From positions 1 through 64,000 of the forward strand of contig NZ_BMIR01000016.1 of the NCBI RefSeq assembly GCF_014642655.1: DNA of 64,000 nt, written 5' to 3'. A model generated the notes under the pieces. It searched no databases, was not told where the DNA came from, and saw only the letters and a list, made by a program, of their open reading frames with translations. Positions 35,609 to 43,586 of the stretch are shown in pieces (position 1 is the stretch's first letter; the number at the start of each line of letters is the position of its first letter). This stretch comes from Pullulanibacillus camelliae. Lineage in GTDB: Bacteria > Bacillota > Bacilli > Bacillales > Sporolactobacillaceae. The translations under genes and the position numbers were made by a program.

Positions 35609-35652
35609 CGATTTAAAACTATGGATCATAGATGAATAGACAAGGCGTGATC

Positions 35653-35704
35653 AATGCAAGTATTCGTAGAAGAGCAAGCACACGAATAGTTGCATTCTTT
35701 TTTC
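35653..35704 (+). terminator. Intrinsic terminator of the uronate operon
   Basis: Fifteen-bp stem with one mismatch, AATGCAAGTATTCGT (35653-35667) / ACGAATAGTTGCATT (35682-35696), followed by C and a run of seven Ts. Confidence 0.88.
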
Positions 35705-35839
35705 TTATATGATTCAAAAGTACGACATCCCAAGTGTTAAGGAGATTAAAAAGCATATCAAGAGCGGATACTTTTCAATCAAGTGCGCGTGCAATTAAAG
35801 GCCGAAGCCCCTAATAAATGCAGATTTAAAGCAATAGAA

Positions 35840-35945
35840 GACATCCCCTATTTATAAAGGCTGTCAACGGAATGACGTTAAAGCTCTGATTTAGTGGGTG
35901 CTTCGAAAAATCACATCAGGAGTATCGATACGGTACAAGGCGTTA
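35840..35945. repeat. Degenerate copy of repeat R1
   Basis: Keeps TTTATAA near the left end, then AAAAATCACATCAGGAGTAT and GATACGGTACAAGGCGTT from the R1 right half; the left arm of the GTGATTT stem is mutated. It fills part of the 35609-35976 gap; no gene is visible there. Confidence 0.55.
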
Positions 35946-35976
35946 ACGAAAGAAATTTTTCATAGGAGGATGATGT

Positions 35977-36792
35977 ATGAAGTTTGCCTTTACAACGTTA
36001 GGGTGTCCAACATGGGATATGGATATGATTATCAACAAAGCGGTCGAATATGGGTATCAAGGTGTTGACTTCCGAGGGTATCTTGAGACATTAGATATCT
36101 ACAAGACAGAAGCCTTTACTACACATCTTGAACAAACAAAAAAACATTTTGCTGAGGCGGGATTAGAGATCCCCTGCTTCTCCAGCTCTATTCGATTATT
36201 CTCAACCTCGAAGGAGGAAAGAGAGGATTTTGCCGAAGAGCTAGAGCAATATGGCCAGCTCTGTCAGCATTTTAATACGCCTTATGTCAGAGTGTTTGGC
36301 GGCTCAATCGGTGATCTTGACCGGGAGATGGCCTTGGAGATTGTCGCGCAACATGCCTGGAAACTATTGACTATTGCTGAGCGATATGGCATCACCCTTT
36401 TATTAGAAACCCATGATGACTGGACGGATAGCCGGACAGTGCAAGCGGTCATAGAGCGTGTAGGAAATGCGCATTTACAAGTATTGTGGGACGTACATCA
36501 TCCTTATCGAACAAAGGAGGAAGCACCTGAAGATACCGTTGCACGTTTAGGTGAGGCGATCAAATATACCCATTGGAAGGACTCCTATAAGACCCAAAGT
36601 AATGACAGGGGGTACCAATTGTGCCTTATGGGTGAGGGTGATTGTCCCTTTCAAAGAATGGTTGATCAATTAAAGCGGATGAATTATAGCGGATACTATA
36701 CCTTAGAATGGGAGAAGAAATGGTGGCCTAATATTGAGGAACCTGAGATTGCTTTTAAAAGTTTTCCTATTTTCATGAAAGCCCTTCAATAA
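35977..36792 (+). CDS. Sugar phosphate isomerase/epimerase-like TIM barrel protein
   Basis: A 271-residue xylose-isomerase-like TIM barrel with full ligand set: Glu in LLLETHDDW, Asp and His in LWDVHHPYR, His in KYTHWKDS, Glu in YTLEWEKKW. ATG 35977 follows TAGGAGG. Unlike most paralogues here it has no dehydrogenase beside it; an AraC regulator follows 113 bases later, and a strong terminator precedes it, so it is its own unit. Substrate unknown. Confidence 0.86.
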   Translation: MKFAFTTLGCPTWDMDMIINKAVEYGYQGVDFRGYLETLDIYKTEAFTTHLEQTKKHFAEAGLEIPCFSSSIRLFSTSKEEREDFAEELEQYGQLCQHFNTPYVRVFGGSIGDLDREMALEIVAQHAWKLLTIAERYGITLLLETHDDWTDSRTVQAVIERVGNAHLQVLWDVHHPYRTKEEAPEDTVARLGEAIKYTHWKDSYKTQSNDRGYQLCLMGEGDCPFQRMVDQLKRMNYSGYYTLEWEKKWWPNIEEPEIAFKSFPIFMKALQ

Positions 36793-36905
36793 TCGAGTGA
36801 AGTTCGTTAAAATAAAGGTGATGACACCTGTCATCAAGATCAAACAGCTTGTATAGTCGTTTTATAGCTTGCTCAAAAGCGCTATGGGATAGAGGAGTAA
36901 TAGCT

Positions 36906-37763
36906 GTGATTACATCGTTTTTAAAGAACGACCAAACCATCGGTGTCGATTATCACCAAAAAACCATCGGTCATGCTGGTTATGAGTCTGATTTTCATTC
37001 ACATTTGGAATTTGAAATCTACTTTTTTCATAGTGGCACTTGTAATTATTTTATTAATGACCGCATTTATCAGCTTGTGCCTGGGGACATGATTGTCATG
37101 CACGGCCTAACATTACACCGTCCCCATCCTGATCTGAATATCCCCTATGAGCGCACGAAAATTCATTTTAAGCCAGATCTTCTGGAGAACTTGATTCATG
37201 AATTTAGTGGTGTAGATCTCTATCTTCCTTTTAGAAAATTGCAAAACATGCGGATTAATCTTCAGCACCGCCGTGATCAATTAGAACGCTTATTTAAAGA
37301 AATATATATTAGCTACCGTAAGAAGGCGCAGCCGCTTTACATGGCCAAGCTTCAAATCCATTTGTTAGAGCTTTTAACACTGATTTATCAATCTTGTGAG
37401 GAAAAGCTTTTAGAGCAAAGCTATGAAAAGAACTCTAATATAAAAGTGGAGAATGTGCAAAAAATAATGGATTTTATTGAAGCCCATTATCAAGAAGAAA
37501 CATTAACATTAGATGATATTGCTCATCAGACTTATTTGAGTAAATTTTATGTTTCACGCATTTTTAAAGAAGTGACAGGTGCAGGATTGTCTGATTACAT
37601 TACGACTAAGAAGGTTAATAAAGCCAAGCAGTTGCTTTTAAGTGGCAAGACAGTGACTGAGGCGAGTTTGGAGGTCGGGTATAAGCATCCTGCCTATTTC
37701 AGCCGTATATTTAAACAAAAGGTAGGTGTCACCGCGGATCACTTCCGAAAAATGACAGAATGA
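36906..37763 (+). CDS. AraC-family regulator with cupin sensor domain
   Basis: A 285-residue cytoplasmic regulator: N-terminal cupin-like ligand domain with FHSHLEFEIYFFHSG near residue 27 and LVPGDMIVMHG near 58, C-terminal two-motif AraC DNA-binding domain (LDDIAHQTYLSKFYVSRIFK; VTEASLEVGYKHPAYFSRIF). It likely senses a sugar and activates a neighbouring gene, perhaps 35977 or 37966. GTG 36906 follows AGAGGAG by eight bases; the frame could extend back to 36849 but without a ribosome site. Ends in a clear terminator. Confidence 0.88.
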   Translation: MITSFLKNDQTIGVDYHQKTIGHAGYESDFHSHLEFEIYFFHSGTCNYFINDRIYQLVPGDMIVMHGLTLHRPHPDLNIPYERTKIHFKPDLLENLIHEFSGVDLYLPFRKLQNMRINLQHRRDQLERLFKEIYISYRKKAQPLYMAKLQIHLLELLTLIYQSCEEKLLEQSYEKNSNIKVENVQKIMDFIEAHYQEETLTLDDIAHQTYLSKFYVSRIFKEVTGAGLSDYITTKKVNKAKQLLLSGKTVTEASLEVGYKHPAYFSRIFKQKVGVTADHFRKMTE

Positions 37764-37764
37764 G

Positions 37765-37786
37765 GCGTGCTTGAGTCACGCTTTTT
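37765..37786 (+). terminator. Intrinsic terminator of the AraC gene
   Basis: Stem GCGTG (37765-37769) / CACGC (37777-37781), then five Ts, two bases after the stop. Confidence 0.75.
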
Positions 37787-37925
37787 GATGGGATGAGTAA
37801 AATAAAAAGAAGGATTGAGGAAAGCCCCTTTAAGACAAGCATATTTGATTGAAAGTTTGAAAAAGTAACAAAGATAATCGGAAGTATGTTAGACTTGATA
37901 TAAACGTTTGTGATGTATTTAAAAA

Positions 37926-37939
37926 TGAAAGCGTTCTTT
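37926..37939. promoter_or_regulatory. Possible CcpA cre site
   Basis: TGAAAGCGTTCTTT matches 12 of 14 cre positions, 26 bases before the YesL-like gene. Confidence 0.4.
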
Positions 37940-37965
37940 TGATTATAAAGTGGAGGAGAGGTCTT

Positions 37966-38634
37966 ATGCAGCTAGGTGGATTAACAGGGGGAATCTATAG
38001 ACTATGCGATTGGATCATGAAATTCGCTTATGTCAATCTGTTATGGCTCCTGTTCACAATTGTAGGTTTGGGATTATTCGGGATTGTACCAGCAACAGCT
38101 TCACTTTTCTCGGTAGTGCGTAAATGGGTCATGGGTGAAACGGATGTCCCTGTTTTCAAGACTTTTTGGAAGAACTATCGCACTTATTTCATTAAAGTCA
38201 ATATCATGGGGCTGATTTATTTTATCATTGGTCTTGTTCTTTATTTTGACATAGCCTTCTTCAGGCATCACACTGGAACAGGGGCGACTGTGCTATTAGT
38301 TGTCCTGCTTATGATTACGGTGCTATACTTGATAACTCTCATGTACTTTTTCCCAACCTTTGCTCACTTCGACCTTTCCTACGGGCGCTACTTTAAATAT
38401 ACATTGCTGTTCGGGATATCTAGCCCAGTGTCCACCTTTATCATGGTTGCGGGCATCGTGGCTAACTATTTTCTTATGAATCTTATACCGGGACTCTTGC
38501 CCTTCTTTGGCATAAGCGGGATGAGCTTCGTCATTATGTGGGCTGCTTACCGGACCTTTACTAAAATTGAGCAACGTAAAGAAGCGTATCGACAAAAAAG
38601 TACGAATACACTAAAGGATACAACAGAGAGCTAA
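37966..38634 (+). CDS. YesL-like DUF624 membrane protein
   Basis: A 222-residue protein with five or six hydrophobic segments and the DUF624 landmarks LGLFGIVPATASLFSVVRKW near residue 35, an internal HFDLSYGRYFKYTLLFG and a charged C-terminus. YesL-type proteins accompany oligosaccharide importers and AraC sensors in Bacilli; their role is unknown, possibly assembly or regulation of the transporter. ATG 37966 follows GGAGGAG. A homologue lies at 46730, next to the fourth importer; this copy has no transporter beside it. Confidence 0.85.
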   Translation: MQLGGLTGGIYRLCDWIMKFAYVNLLWLLFTIVGLGLFGIVPATASLFSVVRKWVMGETDVPVFKTFWKNYRTYFIKVNIMGLIYFIIGLVLYFDIAFFRHHTGTGATVLLVVLLMITVLYLITLMYFFPTFAHFDLSYGRYFKYTLLFGISSPVSTFIMVAGIVANYFLMNLIPGLLPFFGISGMSFVIMWAAYRTFTKIEQRKEAYRQKSTNTLKDTTES

Positions 38635-38640
38635 AAAAGT

Positions 38641-38665
38641 GGAGGCCCGTGGCCTTCTTTTTTTT
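38641..38665 (+). terminator. Intrinsic terminator of the YesL-like gene
   Basis: AGGCC (38643-38647) / GGCCT (38651-38655) with 3-base loop and eight Ts. The following stretch to 38929 holds no gene; only weak AT-rich promoter-like sequence is seen. Confidence 0.75.
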
Positions 38666-38929
38666 GGGGGAAAGTGGTACTGTACCGGAGCGATTAAAAA
38701 TGAGAAACTTATAGAGACTTATTAGAGAGTATAGGTAAAAAGTGAAGCAAGGAGCTCCAAATCCCTTTTTTACTCTCCAAACATATGGATGGAATTGTTG
38801 TTTTGATCAGTGGAAGAACCCTTGATTTCTGACTTGTATAGTGAATATAATGGAGAAAGTCTTATAAGTGTAAGAGAGTTCTAAATTTTTCTTTTAAAAG
38901 ATTGATAATTCCGAATAAAGAGAGTGGTT

Positions 38930-39427
38930 ATGGTGGAACAGCTTGACATTGATTTGCTAGATTTATTAGAGAAAAATGGAAGAATGTCCCTAGATATGAT
39001 CGCGAAAACTTTAGATATAAGTGAAGATGAAGCGAGTCAGCGCATTAAGAAGCTCGAACAAAAAAATGCTATTTTAGGCTATTCGGCGATTGCCAATTGG
39101 TCAAAAGTACTCGATTATGAAGGCGTAACTGCAATGATAGATGTTAAGGTGACACCCACACGTGGGGCGGGGTTTGATAAGATTGCTGAACGCATTTATC
39201 GCTTCCCAGAGGTTAAGGCTGTTTATCTTATGTCAGGTGCTTATGATCTGTCCGTTTCTATACAGGGGAAAACCATGTCTGATATTGGACGGTTTGTCTC
39301 AGAAAAGCTTTCAACATTGGAGTCTGTTATCTCGACCACAACGCATTTTATTTTGAAAAAATATAAGCATGATGGTGTGATTTTTGACCCGGATGATGAT
39401 GATAAAAGGATTGTGGTGTCACCTTGA
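38930..39427 (+). CDS. Lrp/AsnC-family regulator (YugG-like)
   Basis: A 165-residue regulator: N-terminal helix-turn-helix (ISEDEASQRIKKLEQKNAI at about 28-47) and C-terminal RAM/effector domain with GAYDLSVSIQG. ATG 38930 is taken; GTGs at 38924 and 38933 are alternatives. Its TGA overlaps the TTG of the aminotransferase (TTGA), so the two are coupled, as in B. subtilis yugG-yugH. It probably senses an amino acid and controls this pair. Confidence 0.88.
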   Translation: MVEQLDIDLLDLLEKNGRMSLDMIAKTLDISEDEASQRIKKLEQKNAILGYSAIANWSKVLDYEGVTAMIDVKVTPTRGAGFDKIAERIYRFPEVKAVYLMSGAYDLSVSIQGKTMSDIGRFVSEKLSTLESVISTTTHFILKKYKHDGVIFDPDDDDKRIVVSP

Positions 39428-40590
39428 GAACTTCTCTTTCCTATCTATCAAAGAAGGTAGCTGAGCTTCAGCCTTCGGGCATCCGTCGTTTTTTTGATCT
39501 CGCCTCCACAATGGAGGATGTCATCTCTTTAGGTGTGGGCGAGCCCGATTTTGTGACACCATGGAATGTAATCGAAGCCAGCTATCATTCATTAGAAAAA
39601 GGCTATACTGCTTATACAGCTAATGCAGGAATGATTGAACTCCGGCGCTTGATTGAGGAGTATTTAGCTGAGCAGTTTAACGTGAGGTATAATGCTGAAG
39701 ATCAAATTCTTGTGACCGTTGGAGCGAGTCAAGCCATTGATTTATCGATTCGTGCTTTAATTGATCCTGGCGATGAAGTGATCATTGCTGAGCCTTGTTT
39801 TGTGGCCTATGCCCCGATTGTAAGCTTGGCCGGTGGCATCCCTGTGCCTGTCGATGCCCACGCGGAGAATGCCTTTCGCCTGCAGCCAGAGCAGCTTGAG
39901 GCGGCTGTGACCAATCGGACGAAGGCGGTGCTGATATGCAGCCCAAACAATCCCACTGGTGCGGTTTTGCGTACAGAGGAGCTTATCGGGATTGCCGCTG
40001 TTGTTGAAAACCATGATTTGATTGTGATATCAGATGAAATTTATGCGGAATTGACTTATGATGAAGGCTACACGAGTTTGGCTTCATTAGAGCAGTTAAA
40101 GGAGCGTACGCTCTTAGTTTCAGGATTTTCAAAGGCCTTTGCGATGACAGGGTGGCGTCTGGGCTATGTGGCGGGCCCTTCTGAATGGATTCAAGCGATG
40201 CTAAAAATTCATCAATACACAATGATGTGTGCCTCTACGATGGCGCAGCATGGAGCCATCGAGGCGCTCAAAAACGGTAGAGAGAGTATGCTGGCGATGA
40301 AAAAAAGCTATAAACAACGTCGCAATTTCATTGTCAACAGCTTAAATGATCTCGGGCTTGAGTGTCATCGACCAGGCGGTGCTTTTTATGTCTTTCCATC
40401 GGTGAAAAGCACCGGATTGACATCTGAAGCATTTGCCGAAAAACTCTTGCAAGAAGAGCATGTTGCAGTGGTTCCAGGTCATGTTTTTGGAAAAAGCGGT
40501 GAGGGCTATATCCGCTGCTCTTATGCGACTTCCTTAAAACAATTAGACGAAGCTATTAAACGCATTCAACGCTTCTTACAGCGTTTATAA
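39424..40590 (+). CDS. PLP-dependent aminotransferase, class I/II (YugH/PatA-like)
   Basis: A 388-residue fold-type I aminotransferase moving an amino group between an amino acid and a 2-keto acid. Seen: GVGEPDFVTPWNV near residue 37, SPNNPTGAV near 172, DEIYAELTYD near 200, PLP Lys in SGFSKAFAMTGWRLGY near 236, and the Arg of the substrate carboxylate in YIRCSYATS near 365. The start is TTG 39424, overlapping the regulator gene. No link with sugar use is obvious; it is probably ordinary amino acid metabolism. Confidence 0.9.
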   Translation: MRTSLSYLSKKVAELQPSGIRRFFDLASTMEDVISLGVGEPDFVTPWNVIEASYHSLEKGYTAYTANAGMIELRRLIEEYLAEQFNVRYNAEDQILVTVGASQAIDLSIRALIDPGDEVIIAEPCFVAYAPIVSLAGGIPVPVDAHAENAFRLQPEQLEAAVTNRTKAVLICSPNNPTGAVLRTEELIGIAAVVENHDLIVISDEIYAELTYDEGYTSLASLEQLKERTLLVSGFSKAFAMTGWRLGYVAGPSEWIQAMLKIHQYTMMCASTMAQHGAIEALKNGRESMLAMKKSYKQRRNFIVNSLNDLGLECHRPGGAFYVFPSVKSTGLTSEAFAEKLLQEEHVAVVPGHVFGKSGEGYIRCSYATSLKQLDEAIKRIQRFLQRL

Positions 40591-40596
40591 GTCGCG

Positions 40597-40662
40597 GCCC
40601 TCCTACATAATATCTCCCTTTTAGGTAAAGCTATCCAAAAAGGAGTAAGGAGGGCTTTTTTT
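40597..40662 (+). terminator. Intrinsic terminator whose 3' arm is the next gene's ribosome site
   Basis: GCCCTCCT (40597-40604) pairs with AGGAGGGC (40648-40655), and the inner CTCC/CTTTT (40614-40622) pairs with AAAAAGGAG (40637-40645); seven Ts follow (40656-40662). The same AAGGAGG (40647-40653) is the Shine-Dalgarno of the SDR gene, and the T run ends in its TTG start. Folding would both end transcription and hide the site. Confidence 0.8.
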
Positions 40663-41449
40663 GACGGAAACAACACTGCAAGGTAAAGTGGCACTTGTAA
40701 CTGGCGCCGGCTCAGGCATCGGTAAAGCCAGTGCTATTCGTTTAGCGCAAGCAGGCGCCAAGGTTGGCTTAGTGGATTTGAAAGAACATCATAGTGAAAA
40801 AGTCAAACAAGAAATTGAGTCCTTAGGTGGGGAAGCGGTGGTGAGTGATACCGATGTCTCAGATCCAACTCGTGTAGAGGAAAGTGTTAAAAAAGTGGTC
40901 GAGCAGTGGGGACGCCTGGATATTGTTTATGCAAACGCAGGGATTAATGGCAAAGTAGCCCCCATCGAGGACCTTGCTCCCGAAGAATGGGACCAAACCT
41001 TAACCACAAATTTAAAGAGTACCTTTTTAGCTGTAAAATATGCCATTCCCCATATGAAAAAGGCTGGAGGAAGCATTATTATAACAAGTTCAATTAATGG
41101 CAATCGCACGTTTTCGGGCTTTGGCATGTCGGCTTATAGTGCGTCAAAGGCCGGGCAAATGGCTTTCGGTAAAATGGCTGCGCTAGAACTTGCAAGATAT
41201 CACATTCGTGTCAACATCATTTGCCCAGGTGCGATTGAAACCAACATTAGTCAAAATACCTTTAAAGATAAGAAGGACCTTGAGAAGATCAAAATTCCTG
41301 TTAAATATCCAGAGGGGAGTCAGCCGCTTGAACATAAAGCTGGTCAACCTGAGCAGGTAGCAGAGCTTGTCCATTTTCTTTCCAGCGATGCATCAAGTCA
41401 TATCACCGGAACAGAAGTGTTTATCGACGGCGCAGAATCATTATTATGA
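40661..41449 (+). CDS. Short-chain dehydrogenase/reductase
   Basis: A 262-residue classical SDR: NAD(P) turn TGAGSGIGKAS, NAGI, catalytic Ser in TSSINGN and Tyr/Lys in YSASKAG, with a C-terminal GTEVFIDGA. The TTG start fits the usual N-terminus (a few residues before LQGKVALVTGA) and has AAGGAGG seven bases upstream, but both lie in the terminator of the preceding gene. Expression may thus need readthrough or an unfolded leader. The substrate is unknown; glucose-1-dehydrogenase-like SDRs are similar. Ends in a hairpin shared with the convergent VOC gene. Confidence 0.88.
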   Translation: MTETTLQGKVALVTGAGSGIGKASAIRLAQAGAKVGLVDLKEHHSEKVKQEIESLGGEAVVSDTDVSDPTRVEESVKKVVEQWGRLDIVYANAGINGKVAPIEDLAPEEWDQTLTTNLKSTFLAVKYAIPHMKKAGGSIIITSSINGNRTFSGFGMSAYSASKAGQMAFGKMAALELARYHIRVNIICPGAIETNISQNTFKDKKDLEKIKIPVKYPEGSQPLEHKAGQPEQVAELVHFLSSDASSHITGTEVFIDGAESLL

Positions 41450-41453
41450 GAAG

Positions 41454-41490
41454 ATGTCAAAGCCCCTACTGTTAGCAGAGGCTTTGACAT
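41454..41490. terminator. Bidirectional terminator between SDR and VOC genes
   Basis: Perfect 11-bp stem ATGTCAAAGCC (41454-41464) / GGCTTTGACAT (41480-41490) between converging genes; T-rich downstream on the + strand. Confidence 0.75.
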
Positions 41491-41502
41491 AAACCTTCTT
41501 TC

Positions 41503-41916
41503 TTATTTATATGCTTTTGCTTGTGGGGAGTCTGGATCGAGCTGCATGAATTCAATACGGTTGCCATCGGGGTCTTTTACCCAGCATTGGTAATTGAGAT
41601 CCTTCCCTTGCTGCGGCTTGATCAAAAGCGGCCAGCCCTTTTCTGTGAGGTGATCTGCGACAGTCTGGATATCATCGACCTCTAAGCAAAGGTGATCATA
41701 GCCAATCAAATGGTCCACCTCAGGCTTCTTATGGACACCGCCATAAAAAAGCTCAATAAATTGTCCGCCACCTACTTTGATATAAATAATCCAAGGCTGG
41801 TCGTTATCATCATGAATTTCAAATGCTTTTTCAAATCCCAGAACATCATAATAAAAATGTAGTGAAGCCTGCATATCTGCAACGGTCAGCGCCGCATGCC
41901 CAATGCCCTTGATCAT
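41503..41916 (-). CDS. VOC-family (glyoxalase/dioxygenase fold) protein
   Basis: A 137-residue protein of two beta-alpha-beta-beta-beta modules. Candidate metal ligands are His in GHAALTVADM, Glu in GQFIELFYG, His in GYDHLCLEV and Glu in NRIEFMQL, the lactoylglutathione-lyase pattern. The ATG at 41914-41916 follows GAGGAG by ten bases; a GTG 21 bases upstream has no site. Single gene; the substrate cannot be inferred. Confidence 0.85.
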   Translation of the reverse strand: MIKGIGHAALTVADMQASLHFYYDVLGFEKAFEIHDDNDQPWIIYIKVGGGQFIELFYGGVHKKPEVDHLIGYDHLCLEVDDIQTVADHLTEKGWPLLIKPQQGKDLNYQCWVKDPDGNRIEFMQLDPDSPQAKAYK

Positions 41917-42048
41917 CTCATTCACTCTCCTCAGCACATCTATTTATAATCATAGTATAATCGGAAAAAACGATTTTGTAATCCTTTTCACTCCAGTCGA
42001 GTAGAGATTTAAAAAATGCACACCTCCACCAGACAGTTTTTGCTAAAT

Positions 42049-42089
42049 TTAAAAAGGCCCCTCATAAAGACTGTCAGTGAAGGGTCCTT
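42049..42089 (-). terminator. Terminator of xylR
   Basis: On the reverse strand AAGGACCCT (42089-42081) pairs with AGGGGCCTT (42062-42054), eight of nine, followed by Ts. Confidence 0.65.
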
Positions 42090-42102
42090 GAGCTTTATCC
42101 AA

Positions 42103-43275
42103 TTATTCAACAGTTACGCGGTTTTTGGCAAAAAATTTGTCGATGGCAAAAGCCGCTGATCCGAGCGCACAGGAGTAGACGCCGAGACTGGAAAATTTAA
42201 AGGTAACGTTTTGAAAGGGGAATAACCGCTGTTCCAATTCCTGTTCAATAGCGGCGCCGACCCAATTCTTAAGCATTGAAAGGCGATTGCCGAGTATAAT
42301 GGCATTAGGGTTAAAGGTGTTGGCAATATTGACCATGCCGATGCCAAGGTATTCCCCGATTTTATAAAAGAGCTCACAGACCTCATGATTCCCTTCATTC
42401 GCTTGTTGAATTAAATCCTCAAGATGAATATCTGTTTTACTTTGAAGGCTTGGTAAAGTCGCTGCCTCTTCTAAAAGTGCCTTTTCTGAAGCATAAAGCT
42501 CCCAACAGCCGCAATTTCCACAGCGACAAAGCTTGCCATTTGCATCAATAGTCATGTGCCCCATTTCTCCAGAACTCCCAAAGGCGCCTTTGAATAATTC
42601 ATCATTGATAACGATGCCTGTACCGATACCGATGCCGGCACTAACATATATGAGATTCGCAATGTCCTTGCCTGCACCGTAGAGCTTTTCTCCATGTGCA
42701 CCAGCGTTTGCTTCATTATTGACAGTGACAGGGATTTGGAAGCTGTTCTCAAGCTCCGTTTTCAAATCAATATGCTGCCAGCTGAGATGCGGGGCATATA
42801 AAATGCTTTCGGTATTATCGGTAATCCCTGGGACACCAATACCAATGCCGATAATACCATAGGGGCTATCTGGAGTCTGCGCTTTTAAATCGGCAATCAA
42901 CTCTTCAAGCAATTGAATCACGTCTTTTTCCTCAGATGTCGTCAATTCAATCTGTTTTTCGATAACAACATGACCATTTAAGTCAGTTAATACGGCTAAA
43001 ATGTAATTCACACCAAGGTCAATGCCAATAGCGTACCCTGCGTTTTGATTAAAATAGAGGATGACCGGCCGTCTCCCACCTTTGGACTTTCCAGGTCCAG
43101 TTTCTCCGATCAAATGGTCTTTAATTAATTCAGCAACAAGCGATGATACTGTTGCTTTATTTAACCCAGTTTGTTCCGAAATCTCTGCTCTTGAGATCGG
43201 TGCATGTTTCTGAATCGTCGTTAATACTATAGATTTATTGATTTTTTTTACTAAATTAAGATCGCCAGTTTTCAA
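42103..43275 (-). CDS. xylR: Xylose repressor, ROK family
   Basis: A 390-residue regulator: N-terminal winged helix-turn-helix (ISRAEISEQTGLNKATVSSL at about 28-47), then a ROK sugar-kinase-like domain with GIDLGVNYILAVLTDL, GIGIGVPG, and the Cys zinc motif CRCGNCGCWE near residue 245. This is the architecture and N-terminus of Bacillus XylR, which represses xylose genes and is released by xylose. The start is TTG 43273-43275 (AGGTGAAA upstream). XylR-type operators lie upstream at 43393-43415 and at 47421-47441, and xylA/xylB follow, which supports the name. Confidence 0.92.
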   Translation of the reverse strand: MKTGDLNLVKKINKSIVLTTIQKHAPISRAEISEQTGLNKATVSSLVAELIKDHLIGETGPGKSKGGRRPVILYFNQNAGYAIGIDLGVNYILAVLTDLNGHVVIEKQIELTTSEEKDVIQLLEELIADLKAQTPDSPYGIIGIGIGVPGITDNTESILYAPHLSWQHIDLKTELENSFQIPVTVNNEANAGAHGEKLYGAGKDIANLIYVSAGIGIGTGIVINDELFKGAFGSSGEMGHMTIDANGKLCRCGNCGCWELYASEKALLEEAATLPSLQSKTDIHLEDLIQQANEGNHEVCELFYKIGEYLGIGMVNIANTFNPNAIILGNRLSMLKNWVGAAIEQELEQRLFPFQNVTFKFSSLGVYSCALGSAAFAIDKFFAKNRVTVE

Positions 43276-43392
43276 TAGGTTTCACCTGATATTCTGTATA
43301 AAATAAGACAAGTAGACACTGTCGTTTGCTGATTCATGATGTCAAAATGTGTGGATTTTTAATTATTGAAAATATTATGAACGTTTGTTATT

Positions 43393-43415
43393 GTTTGTTT
43401 AAACACTAAACAAAC
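43393..43415. promoter_or_regulatory. XylR operator 1
   Basis: Perfect 9-bp arms GTTTGTTTA and TAAACAAAC around a 5-base centre, close to the Bacillus xyl operator pattern (TTAGTTTGTTT...). Between xylR and the fourth importer, so may control both. Confidence 0.8.
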
Positions 43416-43461
43416 CTTGTATTCTTTTATTTATAAACGATTTTTATCTTTTTTGCAAATT

Positions 43462-43475
43462 TGTAAGCGCTACCA
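43462..43475. promoter_or_regulatory. CcpA cre site of the xylose importer
   Basis: TGTAAGCGCTACCA matches 13 of 14 consensus positions; downstream of the XylR operator, consistent with roadblock-type glucose repression. Confidence 0.65.
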
Positions 43476-43586
43476 AAAAGGAGGTGAGTCATTCATTTGA
43501 TGAACTGAAGGGCGGTGATGAAGCAGTTTAGGCTCCAGGCTATCGTTTGCTTTTCAAATTTTTCAAAAGGTGGTGCAAACAGAAAG

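Larger units (their letters stand above)
43276..43586. other. xylR / xylose importer divergent control region
   Basis: Holds the XylR operator (43393-43415), a cre site (43462-43475) and a strong ribosome site AAGGAGGTGAG (43478-43488) that is followed only by a two-codon frame, ATG AAC TGA (43500-43508), before the binding-protein gene at 43587. Confidence 0.6.
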
